From positions 1-56,484 of the forward strand of contig NZ_JAENRY010000060.1 of the NCBI RefSeq assembly GCF_016612545.1: DNA of 56,484 bases, written 5' to 3'. Positions 44,174 through 52,417 of this stretch are shown piece by piece. The stretch's first letter is position 1. Each line of letters starts with the position of its first letter. The translations under genes and the position numbers were made by a program. The notes beneath the pieces are model-generated. The model searched no databases, had not been told where the DNA came from, and saw nothing but the letters and a program-made list of their open reading frames with translations. The stretch comes from Streptomyces sp. MBT65. Lineage in GTDB: Bacteria > Actinomycetota > Actinomycetes > Streptomycetales > Streptomycetaceae.

Positions 44174-44758
44174 TCATGCACCGGCCGACCGGAAGCATCT
44201 CGAGTACAGGTTCACCTCGATGAGCGGCTCGTGGCCGTCCAGTCCCTTGAGCCAGGTGATCTCGGCCTGGCTGAGCGTCTTTTCGTGGACGGCCAGGATC
44301 TGCATGTTCTTGTTCTTGCTCCCGTCGTTCCCGACCTTCTCGATCTTCCAGCCCTGCTGGGGCAACTCCTGGCGCAGATTGGCCATGCCCTTACCCATGA
44401 CGTCGTTCGCCACGCCGTACGCCGACCAGGGGTGCCGAACCCGGTACAACTTCCCCGAGTCACCGTCACCGGACTCACAGGGTTGAACGTTCGGCCCCGT
44501 CTCGGTGACCTTGCTCTTGATGGCCATGACATCGAAGAGCTGGCTGGACAGCTTCGAGATCTCGCCCTTGACCGTCTCGGTCGACCGGGACTTCGGCTCG
44601 TAGCCCAACGAGTTCTCACTCCCCTGAGAAGAAGACGAACAGCCTGCTGCCAACACGAGCGCGGACGCCGCGAGCAGCAGACGCGCGCCTGAGGTGAATC
44701 CCCTGCGGGCGGCAACTCCCCTGCGGGGCTGGGGACGCTCAGTCCTCCAGAACGACAT
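44174..44758 (-). CDS. Lipoprotein, last gene of module A
   Basis: 194 residues. The signal peptide ends in a lipobox: LLLAASALVLAAGCSSSSQG, so the protein is anchored to the membrane outside the cell from Cys about 40. The mature part is Lys/Asp/Asn-rich with two Cys (VQPCESGDG, LYSRCFRS) and no recognised domain. Its start lies inside the 3' end of the upstream hydrolase gene (20-bp overlap), implying coupled translation. Position and pairing parallel the lipoprotein at 48805-49506. Could be an immunity or chaperone partner of the hydrolase (inference). Confidence 0.82.
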   Translation of the reverse strand: MSFWRTERPQPRRGVAARRGFTSGARLLLAASALVLAAGCSSSSQGSENSLGYEPKSRSTETVKGEISKLSSQLFDVMAIKSKVTETGPNVQPCESGDGDSGKLYRVRHPWSAYGVANDVMGKGMANLRQELPQQGWKIEKVGNDGSKNKNMQILAVHEKTLSQAEITWLKGLDGHEPLIEVNLYSRCFRSAGA

Positions 44759-46565
44759 CTCCGTACCTTCCTGTGATCACCCGGGCCTGGTTCTCCAGGC
44801 TGAGCGAGGCCTGCTGGCCGTCGGTGTCCCAGAAGCCGCCGTGATCGGCCGAGTCGCTCTTCATCACGTTCCCGCCGAACGAGTCGTCGGTGGGAATGGT
44901 CAGCTCGTCGCCGAGCCCCATCAGACGACCGCCCTGACGCACGATCTCGTCGTTGCCAGGCGCACCCATGGCCCAGACGTGATCCGCGCCGATGCCCAGG
45001 TCAGCCGCGTGATCCGCCTGAACACCAGGGCTCCCGGCGAACATGTAGTCGTCGACGGCCTCGGCGTCGCGCCAGCTCCCGGACTGGGCGGAGACACCGA
45101 CGACCGTGCTTCCGTAGCTGTGCCCGAGGACCGTGGTGTGCGCGGCGTTTCCGGATGCTTCTTCATGGGCTGCCCTGTTTCCCTGGAGGAAGTCGTACAG
45201 GCGCGGGCCTCCCTCCTCGGCGTACTTACCGTTGGTCGCTTGCGGAACGATGCTGTCCGGAGCGTTGTAGTCGAGCCACGTGATCGTGGAAATGTTCTGC
45301 CCCGGTGCGAGTTTGACGCTCTCCGCCCACAGGGTCTCCCCACGGCCGAGGTCCCCGTGGGAGCCTCCTTCCCCGATCTTTTCGAGACCGGCGAAGGTAC
45401 CGGGGACATACACGGCCACATGGTCGGCGAGATCCGGATTTCCGTTGGCGATGACGACCTTTCCGTCGCCCAGCCCCACGGGGTCGAAGCCGAGCAGGTA
45501 TGCCTCGGGCAGGCCCCCTTCACCGGTCCGGTCGAAACGCTCCTGGATGTATCCCATGCCCTTGAGCGTCTGCTTCAACTGCTCCGGGCGGTCGCCGTAC
45601 TGCCTGTACCAGTCCATCCACTCATCGGTGTGCACCTTTGACGGGGTCGGGCCGGAAGTGATCCACGTCCACTCGTTGGCGGGAGGCTTCGGGATCGAGT
45701 CCAGTTCCACTTGGAGCCTCGCCCGCGTCTCGTCGAACACCACGCGGTTGGCTTCGTCGCGGACCGCGGACGGCAGTCCGTTGAGTTCTCCCACTGCCTT
45801 GGGGTCAACGGAAATCCATGCGGCCCGCTCCTCCGCCGTGAGCCCCTTCCACCACTCCGCGTTGTCTTCCGGACTGCCGTCCTTGGGCGGCTGGGGCAGC
45901 GAGCCGAGATATGTGCTGCCCGCTTCACGCACGCCGCTCGTGTCGGAGGACGCATCGGCCCAGTCCTTGTCGGACACGGTCAGATCGTCGTCGGCCTTCA
46001 ACGCTCGCAGCTTCGGCGCCCACTTCTCGTCGGCCTCCGTGGCTTCCTTGAGGGCACCGGCGATCTGGTCCGCGCAGTCCTGTGCGAGACGGTGATGGGG
46101 ATTGGGATCGAAGTTGGCCGCCTGACGACCGACCGCGGAGGCCGTGTCGTCCGTGAGGCCGCTCACCGTGCCGCCGTCGGGAATCCTGCCGTCCTGGTCC
46201 TTCGCCCCCGCCGGCGGATAGGTGACCGAACCGTCGGTGTTCACGGTGAGCTTCGCCGCCCCCGCGCCTTCGAGCGCCGCGTCGAGCTTGTTCTTGGCCG
46301 CTCCCACCTCGTACGAGAACGCCTCGAGCGCCGTACCGACAAGACCGCACTCGACCTGGATGTAATGGAAGTTCTTGCCCAGCTCCCTGAGCTGCTTGAC
46401 GGCCGCGGTCGCGGCCTCGCCCTTCAGGGAGTTCCTCATGGCCACGGCGATCTGGTTCTCGATGCGGTCCTTGACCGCGCTCGCCATGTCGGAGGTGCTG
46501 CGGTATCCGTCGGCCGCTTCCGAGTACTCGGTCGGCTTGAGGGCCTTGAGCGTCGCGAGATCCAT
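44739..46565 (-). CDS. DUF1023-type alpha/beta hydrolase with WXG-like helical N-terminus
   Basis: 608 residues. The N-terminal ~100 (MDLATLKALKPTEYSEAADG, long amphipathic helices) resemble ESX/type VII substrate domains. A middle region (about 190-330) is helical with many Trp and Pro. The C-terminal part is an alpha/beta hydrolase: VAVYVPGTFAGLEKIGEG, nucleophile motif HTTVLGHSYGSTVVGV, VDDYMFAGSPGVQ, and a late His in KSDSADHGGFWDTD. No Sec signal, so export would need another route such as type VII secretion. Lies 9 bp after the adaptor-like gene and overlaps the lipoprotein gene. Likely an esterase or lipase-like effector; substrate unknown. Confidence 0.85.
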   Translation of the reverse strand: MDLATLKALKPTEYSEAADGYRSTSDMASAVKDRIENQIAVAMRNSLKGEAATAAVKQLRELGKNFHYIQVECGLVGTALEAFSYEVGAAKNKLDAALEGAGAAKLTVNTDGSVTYPPAGAKDQDGRIPDGGTVSGLTDDTASAVGRQAANFDPNPHHRLAQDCADQIAGALKEATEADEKWAPKLRALKADDDLTVSDKDWADASSDTSGVREAGSTYLGSLPQPPKDGSPEDNAEWWKGLTAEERAAWISVDPKAVGELNGLPSAVRDEANRVVFDETRARLQVELDSIPKPPANEWTWITSGPTPSKVHTDEWMDWYRQYGDRPEQLKQTLKGMGYIQERFDRTGEGGLPEAYLLGFDPVGLGDGKVVIANGNPDLADHVAVYVPGTFAGLEKIGEGGSHGDLGRGETLWAESVKLAPGQNISTITWLDYNAPDSIVPQATNGKYAEEGGPRLYDFLQGNRAAHEEASGNAAHTTVLGHSYGSTVVGVSAQSGSWRDAEAVDDYMFAGSPGVQADHAADLGIGADHVWAMGAPGNDEIVRQGGRLMGLGDELTIPTDDSFGGNVMKSDSADHGGFWDTDGQQASLSLENQARVITGRYGDVVLED

Positions 46566-46574
46566 GACGACTCG

Positions 46575-47069
46575 CTACCGCCCCTTCTCCTGGCCGCCGA
46601 CAGCCGGAGTGTCCGAGTACGCGACGTCCAGGTTGCCGATCTCGACCTCCACCGCCTCATCGGTCCTCAACTGGTCGCTGCCCGCCTTCTCCAGCAGCCC
46701 CGAGAGCCTCCCGCACCGCGCGCTGACACTCTTGACGTAGGTCTCCCACGAGTCGTAGACGTCCTTCTGAGCCGCTGCGGTCAGACAGCCGGAGTCTTCA
46801 CCGAGGCCTTTCTGGCCGTCCGCCAGCTTCCCGAACGCTTTGCCGATGTCCTCGCGGAGCGAGCCGACGGCCTCGCCGGCCTTGGCCCAGTCACGTCGGT
46901 TCGACACCAGGTCACCGCCGGAACCACCAGGATCCATCGGTACGTGGTTCAGCTGCATCCGGGCAGAACTCCGTTCAGCCGCCGCAGTTTTGAGCTGCTC
47001 CCACTCCTCCCAAGCGACGCCTGCTTCCTCCCCGTACCACTTGGCACTCCATCGAGCAGATACGAACAC
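46575..47069 (-). CDS. WEEWEQLK adaptor-like protein, module A; start uncertain
   Basis: The protein AWEEWEQLKTAAAERSSARM continues QLNHVP, then two or three amphipathic helices (VGSLREDIGKAFGKLADGQ, DVYDSWETYVKSVSARCGRL), like WXG100/EsxA-type helical proteins. It is clearly paralogous to the gene at 51816-52286. There, the conserved block starts with ATG-GCA-TGG; here the homologous codon is GTC (47018-47016) although GGGGAGGAAG stands at the right distance before it. The GTG at 47069 is the nearest valid in-frame start and is used, giving 164 residues. Either translation really begins upstream or the start was lost by mutation. Confidence 0.72.
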   Translation of the reverse strand: MFVSARWSAKWYGEEAGVAWEEWEQLKTAAAERSSARMQLNHVPMDPGGSGGDLVSNRRDWAKAGEAVGSLREDIGKAFGKLADGQKGLGEDSGCLTAAAQKDVYDSWETYVKSVSARCGRLSGLLEKAGSDQLRTDEAVEVEIGNLDVAYSDTPAVGGQEKGR

Positions 47070-47384
47070 ACGATCGCACCGTGCAACGCTCGCAACGTAC
47101 CGTAGCGACCCCACATCACCCGCCTCATCCGTATCGGCCATCAGAGCGTCTGAGTACCCGTACTCAGACACCCCGTCGTTGTGTGAACTGCCCAGCGGGA
47201 CATGGGAGTTGCTCGTGAGGATTCGCGGGCGTCGCAGGCGTTGAAGGTGGAGCGGATGACCATCGGTACGGGGGTTTCCCATACCCCGGATGCATGGGTG
47301 TGCCGGATGGTGAGGGTGGTGGGTGGTCGATCACGGTGGTGAGGCACACGGGTACGGACCGCCACACCACGGGGAGATCAGAAC
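47070..47384. other. Divergent region between module A and the S41 peptidase gene
   Basis: 315 bp with no gene. It should carry promoters for both directions. A GGGGAGATCAGAAC ribosome-binding site precedes the peptidase GTG at 47385. The repetitive gtgaggg/gtggtgggtgg stretch at about 47308-47324 is low complexity only. Confidence 0.4.
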
Positions 47385-48779
47385 GTGCGTATCGCCACCG
47401 CCACCAGCACCGCCGCTGTCATCGCCCTCGCCCTCACCGGCGGGACCTCCACGCCAACCGCACTGGCGGCCACCCCTCGAACCGGCGCCGTCGACGGCCT
47501 CTGGCGCATGGACGGCTACGGCACGGTCCTAGACCTCCGCCACGGGACGTACCAGGAGTACCAGACCACCGCCGTGAGCTGCCTCAAGGGCGACACCGCG
47601 CGGCGGGCGGGCCCGGGGACGTACACGGCGGGCGGCGACGTCCTGACCGTACGACTGGGCCCGGACCGCGACCACGCCACACTCGGCGCGGCCAGCGCGG
47701 TGGGCCACCGCAAGCTGGTCCGCGTCTCCGCCCTGCCGCCCGCCTGCACCCGCCCGACCCCGAAGGACCCGCTGACCTCGTTCGACGTCTTCTGGCAGTC
47801 CTACGAGGAGAACTACCCGTTCTTCGCGGCCAAGGGCGTCGACTGGCACGCGGTACGGGACGAGTACCGCCCGCAGGTGCACAAGGACACGACCAGGGCG
47901 GAACTGTTCGACATCTTCAGCAGGATGGTGCGTCCGCTCTACGACGCCCACGTCGCGGTCCAGGACGGCGACCGCGTGTTCGCCGTGGGCCGCCCCGGCA
48001 CGGCGGTGCCGAGCGAGCAACTGGACGCCAGGGTCAAGAAGTTCATCGTGGCGCGAGACCTGGCCGGCGCTCCCTACCGACGGGACTTCGCCAACGGCCG
48101 TATCACGTACGCGGACCTGGCGGGTGGCGGCCGTATCGGCTACCTCCGCATCTCCGGCTTCGGCGGCTACCTGCCCGACGAGAAGGCGTCGTACGCGGCC
48201 CAACTGGCGGAGTTGGACAGGGCGTTGAACACCGTCCTCACGCCGGAACGCTCACGTCACCTGCACGGCCTGATCATCGACCTGCGCATCAACGGCGGCG
48301 GCTCCGACGCCCTCGGCATCCACATCGCGGAACGCCTGACCGACACCCCCTACGTCGCCTACGCCAAGCGCGCCCGCAACGACCCGGCGGACCCGAGCCG
48401 CCACACCCGCCCCGAACCGATCCCGGTACTCCCGGCCCACGCCCCGCGCTACACCGGCCCGGTGGCCGTCCTGACCGGCGGCTCGACGGTGAGCGCGGGC
48501 GAGACCTTCACCCAGGCCCTGATCGACCGCCCCGGCCGCACGATCCGCATCGGCCGACCCACCCAGGGCGTCTTCTCCGACGTCATGGAACGCGAACTCC
48601 CCAACGACATGACCGCCTCGCTCCCGAACGAGGAGTACCTGACCGACTCCGGCCGAACCTTCGACGGCACGGGGATTCCGCCGGAGGTGAGGGTGCCGGT
48701 GTTCACGGAGGAGGAGTTCGCGGCGGGGCGGGATTCGGGGTTCGATCGGGCGGTGAAAGTACTGGGGACTGAGCACTGA
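47385..48779 (+). CDS. Secreted S41-type (tail-specific protease-like) peptidase
   Basis: 464 residues from a GTG with a clear ribosome-binding site. A signal peptide (MRIATATSTAAVIALALTGG, cleavage near ALAAT) leads to a beta-rich region (about 30-125), then DVFWQSYEENYPFFAAKGVDW, the usual start of the S41 fold. The core includes GRIGYLRISGFGGY, LHGLIIDLRINGGGSDALGI and the nucleophile region PVAVLTGGSTVSAGETFTQAL, with the catalytic Ser in TVSAGE. The C-terminal IPPEVRVPVFTEEEFAAGRD is also typical. The only gene on the plus strand in this locus; its link to the flanking modules is positional. Confidence 0.87.
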   Translation: MRIATATSTAAVIALALTGGTSTPTALAATPRTGAVDGLWRMDGYGTVLDLRHGTYQEYQTTAVSCLKGDTARRAGPGTYTAGGDVLTVRLGPDRDHATLGAASAVGHRKLVRVSALPPACTRPTPKDPLTSFDVFWQSYEENYPFFAAKGVDWHAVRDEYRPQVHKDTTRAELFDIFSRMVRPLYDAHVAVQDGDRVFAVGRPGTAVPSEQLDARVKKFIVARDLAGAPYRRDFANGRITYADLAGGGRIGYLRISGFGGYLPDEKASYAAQLAELDRALNTVLTPERSRHLHGLIIDLRINGGGSDALGIHIAERLTDTPYVAYAKRARNDPADPSRHTRPEPIPVLPAHAPRYTGPVAVLTGGSTVSAGETFTQALIDRPGRTIRIGRPTQGVFSDVMERELPNDMTASLPNEEYLTDSGRTFDGTGIPPEVRVPVFTEEEFAAGRDSGFDRAVKVLGTEH

Positions 48780-48804
48780 CCACCCGCGTACAGTCCCTCG
48801 GCCG

Positions 48805-49506
48805 TCACGTCTTGCGCGGGGCGCTGAATCGCGCGGGCAGACCGGCGTCGTCCTTACAACCGAGCTCCTTGGCCATCGCGAGGGAGACCGCGTGCAGGAC
48901 GTTCAGGTTCTCCATGCGCTTGGTTTCGGATTCCCTTGCCGGTGGCCGGAAGCGCCCCAGTTTCGCCTGGATCAGAACGGGCTCATCTCCAGAACCGAAT
49001 TTTCCACTTGAGCACTCCATGTACAAGTACGCACGCGACGACCTGGCAAGCGAAAGTTTGCCCAGTTTGTACGAGGTGAGTTGAGACGCTGGGGACTCCG
49101 GGATCGCCTTTCGGAAGAAGAAGGACAGGTCGATCATGGTGGTGGCCACTGATGGATCGGAGGCATAGCACAGGGGGTATTCCTGGTATTCGTCGGTCCC
49201 GGTGGCACGGAATCCGGCGACGAGTTTTTTAGCGGCGTCACCGAGGCTCTTCTGATCCGGCTCGGTGGGGTCACCAAGGCGCCTCCGGTTTGTCCATTCC
49301 CAGTCGTACGTACGGCTTCCCAGCGCATCGAGGAGTGCTCGCCGAGTACCTGCCGACAGGTTTGCGCCGCACAGCTTCGTCTGGGCCGACGTCCCCTTTG
49401 ACTTCCCGGTCTGCTCACTACTGTCGCAGGCAGCGAGAGAGGCGGCCAAGGCGGCGACGGCCACCACTGTGGAGGCCAGCTGTCGCACGGGCCCGTTGCT
49501 CAGCAT
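48805..49506 (-). CDS. Lipoprotein, last gene of module B
   Basis: 233 residues from the ATG at 49506, seven bases after AGGAG; an ATG at 49512 overlaps the upstream stop as ATGA but is too close to that site. Lipobox: AVAALAASLAACDSSEQTGK. The mature domain has three further Cys (TKLCGANLS, YPLCYASD, YMECSSGKF), a pattern of small extracellular binding lipoproteins in Streptomyces. No family name can be given. Mirrors the lipoprotein at 44174-44758 in place and size. Confidence 0.82.
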   Translation of the reverse strand: MLSNGPVRQLASTVVAVAALAASLAACDSSEQTGKSKGTSAQTKLCGANLSAGTRRALLDALGSRTYDWEWTNRRRLGDPTEPDQKSLGDAAKKLVAGFRATGTDEYQEYPLCYASDPSVATTMIDLSFFFRKAIPESPASQLTSYKLGKLSLARSSRAYLYMECSSGKFGSGDEPVLIQAKLGRFRPPARESETKRMENLNVLHAVSLAMAKELGCKDDAGLPARFSAPRKT

Positions 49507-49508
49507 TG

Positions 49509-51791
49509 TCATTCTCCTGTTTGGGGCAATTGCCCACGCTGATCCTCGCGGAGGCTGCCACTGTCGTAACCAACGCCCCACGCGTCCTCGAGGTCCTGGC
49601 CGAGCTGGGTGTCTGTCTGGCTGATGTGATGGTTGATCAAGAAACGCCTGGCCGGTGATTCGGCGTTCGCGTGGCCGGCCTCGAAGATGTTCGCGCGCTG
49701 AGCCTGGATGTCCTCGCCGCTGTCCTGCTGCTTGGCCTCGGTCCAGTCCCCGATGACGTTGCCGATCTGCTGCTCCAACATGCCCTGTCCCGTTTCGGTC
49801 ATCACCGGGATCGCCGTGGCCACGACCCCGGCCGCGGCGACCTCGGGCAGGAAGGCCACACCGGCCGCGACGGTCGCCCCGGTACCGAACTCGATCCAGC
49901 CGTTGCGCTTCTCGAGCGCGTCGTTGTACTCCTTGTCCGCCGCGAGTTGCCCGGCCTTGAGCTGGTCGGCCCGTGACTGGTCCAGGAGTCCCTGGATCTC
50001 CGCGCCGCTGCGGGTCGCATCGCGTACGCGAGGCTCGTTGATGGAACCGTCGGCTCCCACCTGCGCTTCGAGCACGCTGGTGGTGTACACCCGCCCCGCC
50101 GAGGAGACTTCCGCATAAGCGTCCGGATGTTGTCCGAGCGTGCTGAGGAAGCTGATCGTGTCGCTCTGACCGAACTTGGCGTGACCGTCGATCCCCGCCC
50201 CGGGCGCGAAGGTGCTGTCCTTGCGGTTCTCGTCGAGCCCCCAGTTCAGATCGTCGATATAGCCCGCCCCCATCCGTCCGAGGCTGTCGGAGAGGATCTC
50301 CTGCTGCCTGACGAGCTTGGGATCGTTGCCGTACGTGTGCACGACCTGTTTCATGATCTTGGCCGAGTCCTCGTCGCGTACCAGCGTCGGTGTCGGATCG
50401 TCGTACGCGTGCCCGAGCGTCGCGGACTCCAGCGCGTGGCCCAGGGCGTCCACCCCGTAGGCCTTCGACGGCACCCCCGAGCCGTCCATCGGCCACTGGA
50501 ACTTCTTGTTCGTCAGCTCGTCGAAGTACGTGTAGCCGAGCTTCGCGCCTTTGTATTCGCTGCCGTCGGCGTTGTACACCTTCGGACTGTCGTCGGCGAA
50601 GAACGCCTTGGAGGCTTCCGGGCTGTGCCCCAGCGCTTCGAGAGCACTGGTCAGCGGGTCGTATCCCGCGCCCACCTTTCCCGAAGGGTTGTAGCCGAAA
50701 TCGGCGTCGAACCCGCCCGTCATGGGCCTGTTGAGGGTGAACAGGTTGGGGTTCTGGTGGTGCAGTTGGACGATGTGTCCGGCGATGGGGTTGATGAAGG
50801 CCGCGTCGTAGTTCCCGTACCGCAGCAGACCACCGAGAACCTGGTATCCGTACGGCTGGTTGAACCCTGCGTTCCCGAGGTGCAGCCGCTGGCCGCCGAG
50901 CGTGCGCATCTGATCACCCCAGCTCGCGGGCACGTGGTGCTTGTGGTCCGGGTCGGTGGCGTTGGCCAGCGCCAGACCCATGGACTGCTGAAGGTCCTTG
51001 GTCAGGGCGAGACGGACCTTGTCGTCACCGGCCGTGCCGTCGAGCGCCATGGAGCCGTAGAACTCCAACGTCTTCTCCGGGCCGAGGGTCTTGTAGAAGT
51101 CGGTGGCGAACTCCCCGCCCTTTTCCGTGCCGTTGTACTTCATCAGCCGGTCGAATTCCTTCAACTCGGCGTTGCTCATGTGCTCGCCCTTCTTGGCGAG
51201 TTCGACGGCACGGTCGGTCTGTGCCTCGTTGAGCGAGCCGTAGTCCGCGTGGCCCGCGTCGTGCAGGTCGTTGCCGTGGGACCGGCCGAGCGCGGCCTTC
51301 ACCGACTGGTCCACGTCGTCGGCGCGCCCGACCGTCGCCGAGATCTGGTCGGCGATCGACTGCCAGTCCTGCCCTGCCTTGCCACCTGCCTTCGCCGTCT
51401 GCGCCTGGTCCCGCAGGACGCATTCGTGCACGGTGACCGTGGTGTCCCCGTTGTCGGAGATCGTGTAGTTCTTCGCCCGCGCTTCCTCCACCAGGGCCTT
51501 CAACGCGCGTTGCAGCGCGAGGAGTTCACTGTGCGCATCGTCGAGGACCTGGAAGACGCTGTTCGCCTCGGTGTGCAGATCGGTGAACTCTTTGGCCGTC
51601 CTGTCGACGAACCCCCGGGTGACAGCGGCGTTCACACCGGCCCAGCGAGCCGAGTCCGACTTGGCCTTCATCCCCGAACGGGCGTCCTCGTCCAGTGACT
51701 TGAGGGCGTCGACCGCTTGCTTCCAGTCGTCGACGGCCGCACCGAGCTTCCCGAGATCGACGTCGAGCAGGTCCGTGTACTTGAGTGGCAC
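49509..51791 (-). CDS. Large protein with WXG-like N-terminus (DUF6571-like), module B
   Basis: 760 residues from a GTG. MPLKYTDLLDVDLGKLGAAVDDWKQAVDAL begins a helical N-terminal bundle (about 1-115) like type VII substrates. The centre (about 170-590) is unrecognised: it has HAGHADYGSLNEAQ, FYKTLGPEKTLEFYGSMALD, HHVPASWGDQMRTLG and many His and Trp. About 640-690 is hydrophobic (GATVAAGVAFLPEVAAAGVVATAIPVM). No Sec signal. It resembles the DUF6571 family of actinobacteria, whose function is unknown. It lies 24 bp after the adaptor-like gene and abuts the lipoprotein gene, as the hydrolase does in module A. Confidence 0.78.
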   Translation of the reverse strand: MPLKYTDLLDVDLGKLGAAVDDWKQAVDALKSLDEDARSGMKAKSDSARWAGVNAAVTRGFVDRTAKEFTDLHTEANSVFQVLDDAHSELLALQRALKALVEEARAKNYTISDNGDTTVTVHECVLRDQAQTAKAGGKAGQDWQSIADQISATVGRADDVDQSVKAALGRSHGNDLHDAGHADYGSLNEAQTDRAVELAKKGEHMSNAELKEFDRLMKYNGTEKGGEFATDFYKTLGPEKTLEFYGSMALDGTAGDDKVRLALTKDLQQSMGLALANATDPDHKHHVPASWGDQMRTLGGQRLHLGNAGFNQPYGYQVLGGLLRYGNYDAAFINPIAGHIVQLHHQNPNLFTLNRPMTGGFDADFGYNPSGKVGAGYDPLTSALEALGHSPEASKAFFADDSPKVYNADGSEYKGAKLGYTYFDELTNKKFQWPMDGSGVPSKAYGVDALGHALESATLGHAYDDPTPTLVRDEDSAKIMKQVVHTYGNDPKLVRQQEILSDSLGRMGAGYIDDLNWGLDENRKDSTFAPGAGIDGHAKFGQSDTISFLSTLGQHPDAYAEVSSAGRVYTTSVLEAQVGADGSINEPRVRDATRSGAEIQGLLDQSRADQLKAGQLAADKEYNDALEKRNGWIEFGTGATVAAGVAFLPEVAAAGVVATAIPVMTETGQGMLEQQIGNVIGDWTEAKQQDSGEDIQAQRANIFEAGHANAESPARRFLINHHISQTDTQLGQDLEDAWGVGYDSGSLREDQRGQLPQTGE

Positions 51792-51815
51792 GGCGGTTCG
51801 TCTCTCTCAGTTCTC

Positions 51816-52286
51816 TCAGTGGAAATAGCCGTTGAGGCTGGACACGGACATCGCGGAACCGTCCCGGCCGCGGATCTCGGCAGAGATCCGTGTGTCGTCC
51901 TGGGCATGCAGCTTCTTGCTGTAGTCCAGATGGTTCGAAATGTGCGCGACGGCCTGAAGGACCGACTTCACCTGCGAGGTCCAGATCGAGACCGTGGTCA
52001 CGAGGGCGGGGCCCATCGCGAAACCGCTCCCCTTCAACTCCTCGCCGGCCTGCATGGTCGAGCCGGACTCGCCCTTGCCCGAGCCCGCACCGGCGATATC
52101 CACGCGCTGCCGCAACCGGTCGTGGAGGATGCACGCCTCATGCCCTACGGCGCCGAGGTCGTCCTGGTGCACCACCAGATCACCGGTGGCGTTGCCGCCG
52201 TCCGCGGGGAGTTGGTTGAGCCGCATGTGCGCCGGGCCTCTCCGGGCCGCGTCGGCTTTGAGCTGCTCCCACTCTTCCCATGCCAT
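51816..52286 (-). CDS. WEEWEQLK adaptor-like protein, module B
   Basis: 156 residues from the ATG at 52286 (MAWEEWEQLKADAARRGPAH), preceded by ACGGGGGA. The first 25 residues match the module A protein almost position for position; the C-terminal helices (VSIWTSQVKSVLQAVAHISNHLDYSKKLHAQDD) diverge. Length and helical pattern suit an EsxA-like partner or secretion adaptor. First gene of the adaptor-effector-lipoprotein row. Confidence 0.8.
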   Translation of the reverse strand: MAWEEWEQLKADAARRGPAHMRLNQLPADGGNATGDLVVHQDDLGAVGHEACILHDRLRQRVDIAGAGSGKGESGSTMQAGEELKGSGFAMGPALVTTVSIWTSQVKSVLQAVAHISNHLDYSKKLHAQDDTRISAEIRGRDGSAMSVSSLNGYFH

Positions 52287-52417
52287 TCCCCCGTACCTCC
52301 CGAGATCCCCTGCGACTCCCGGCCGACTGCGGCCGAGCACAGAGTTTCTAACTAGATCCTCAACGTGCCAACGAGGATGACGACTTGGTCCCTTGCAAAG
52401 CTGCGAACCTTCGCTGC

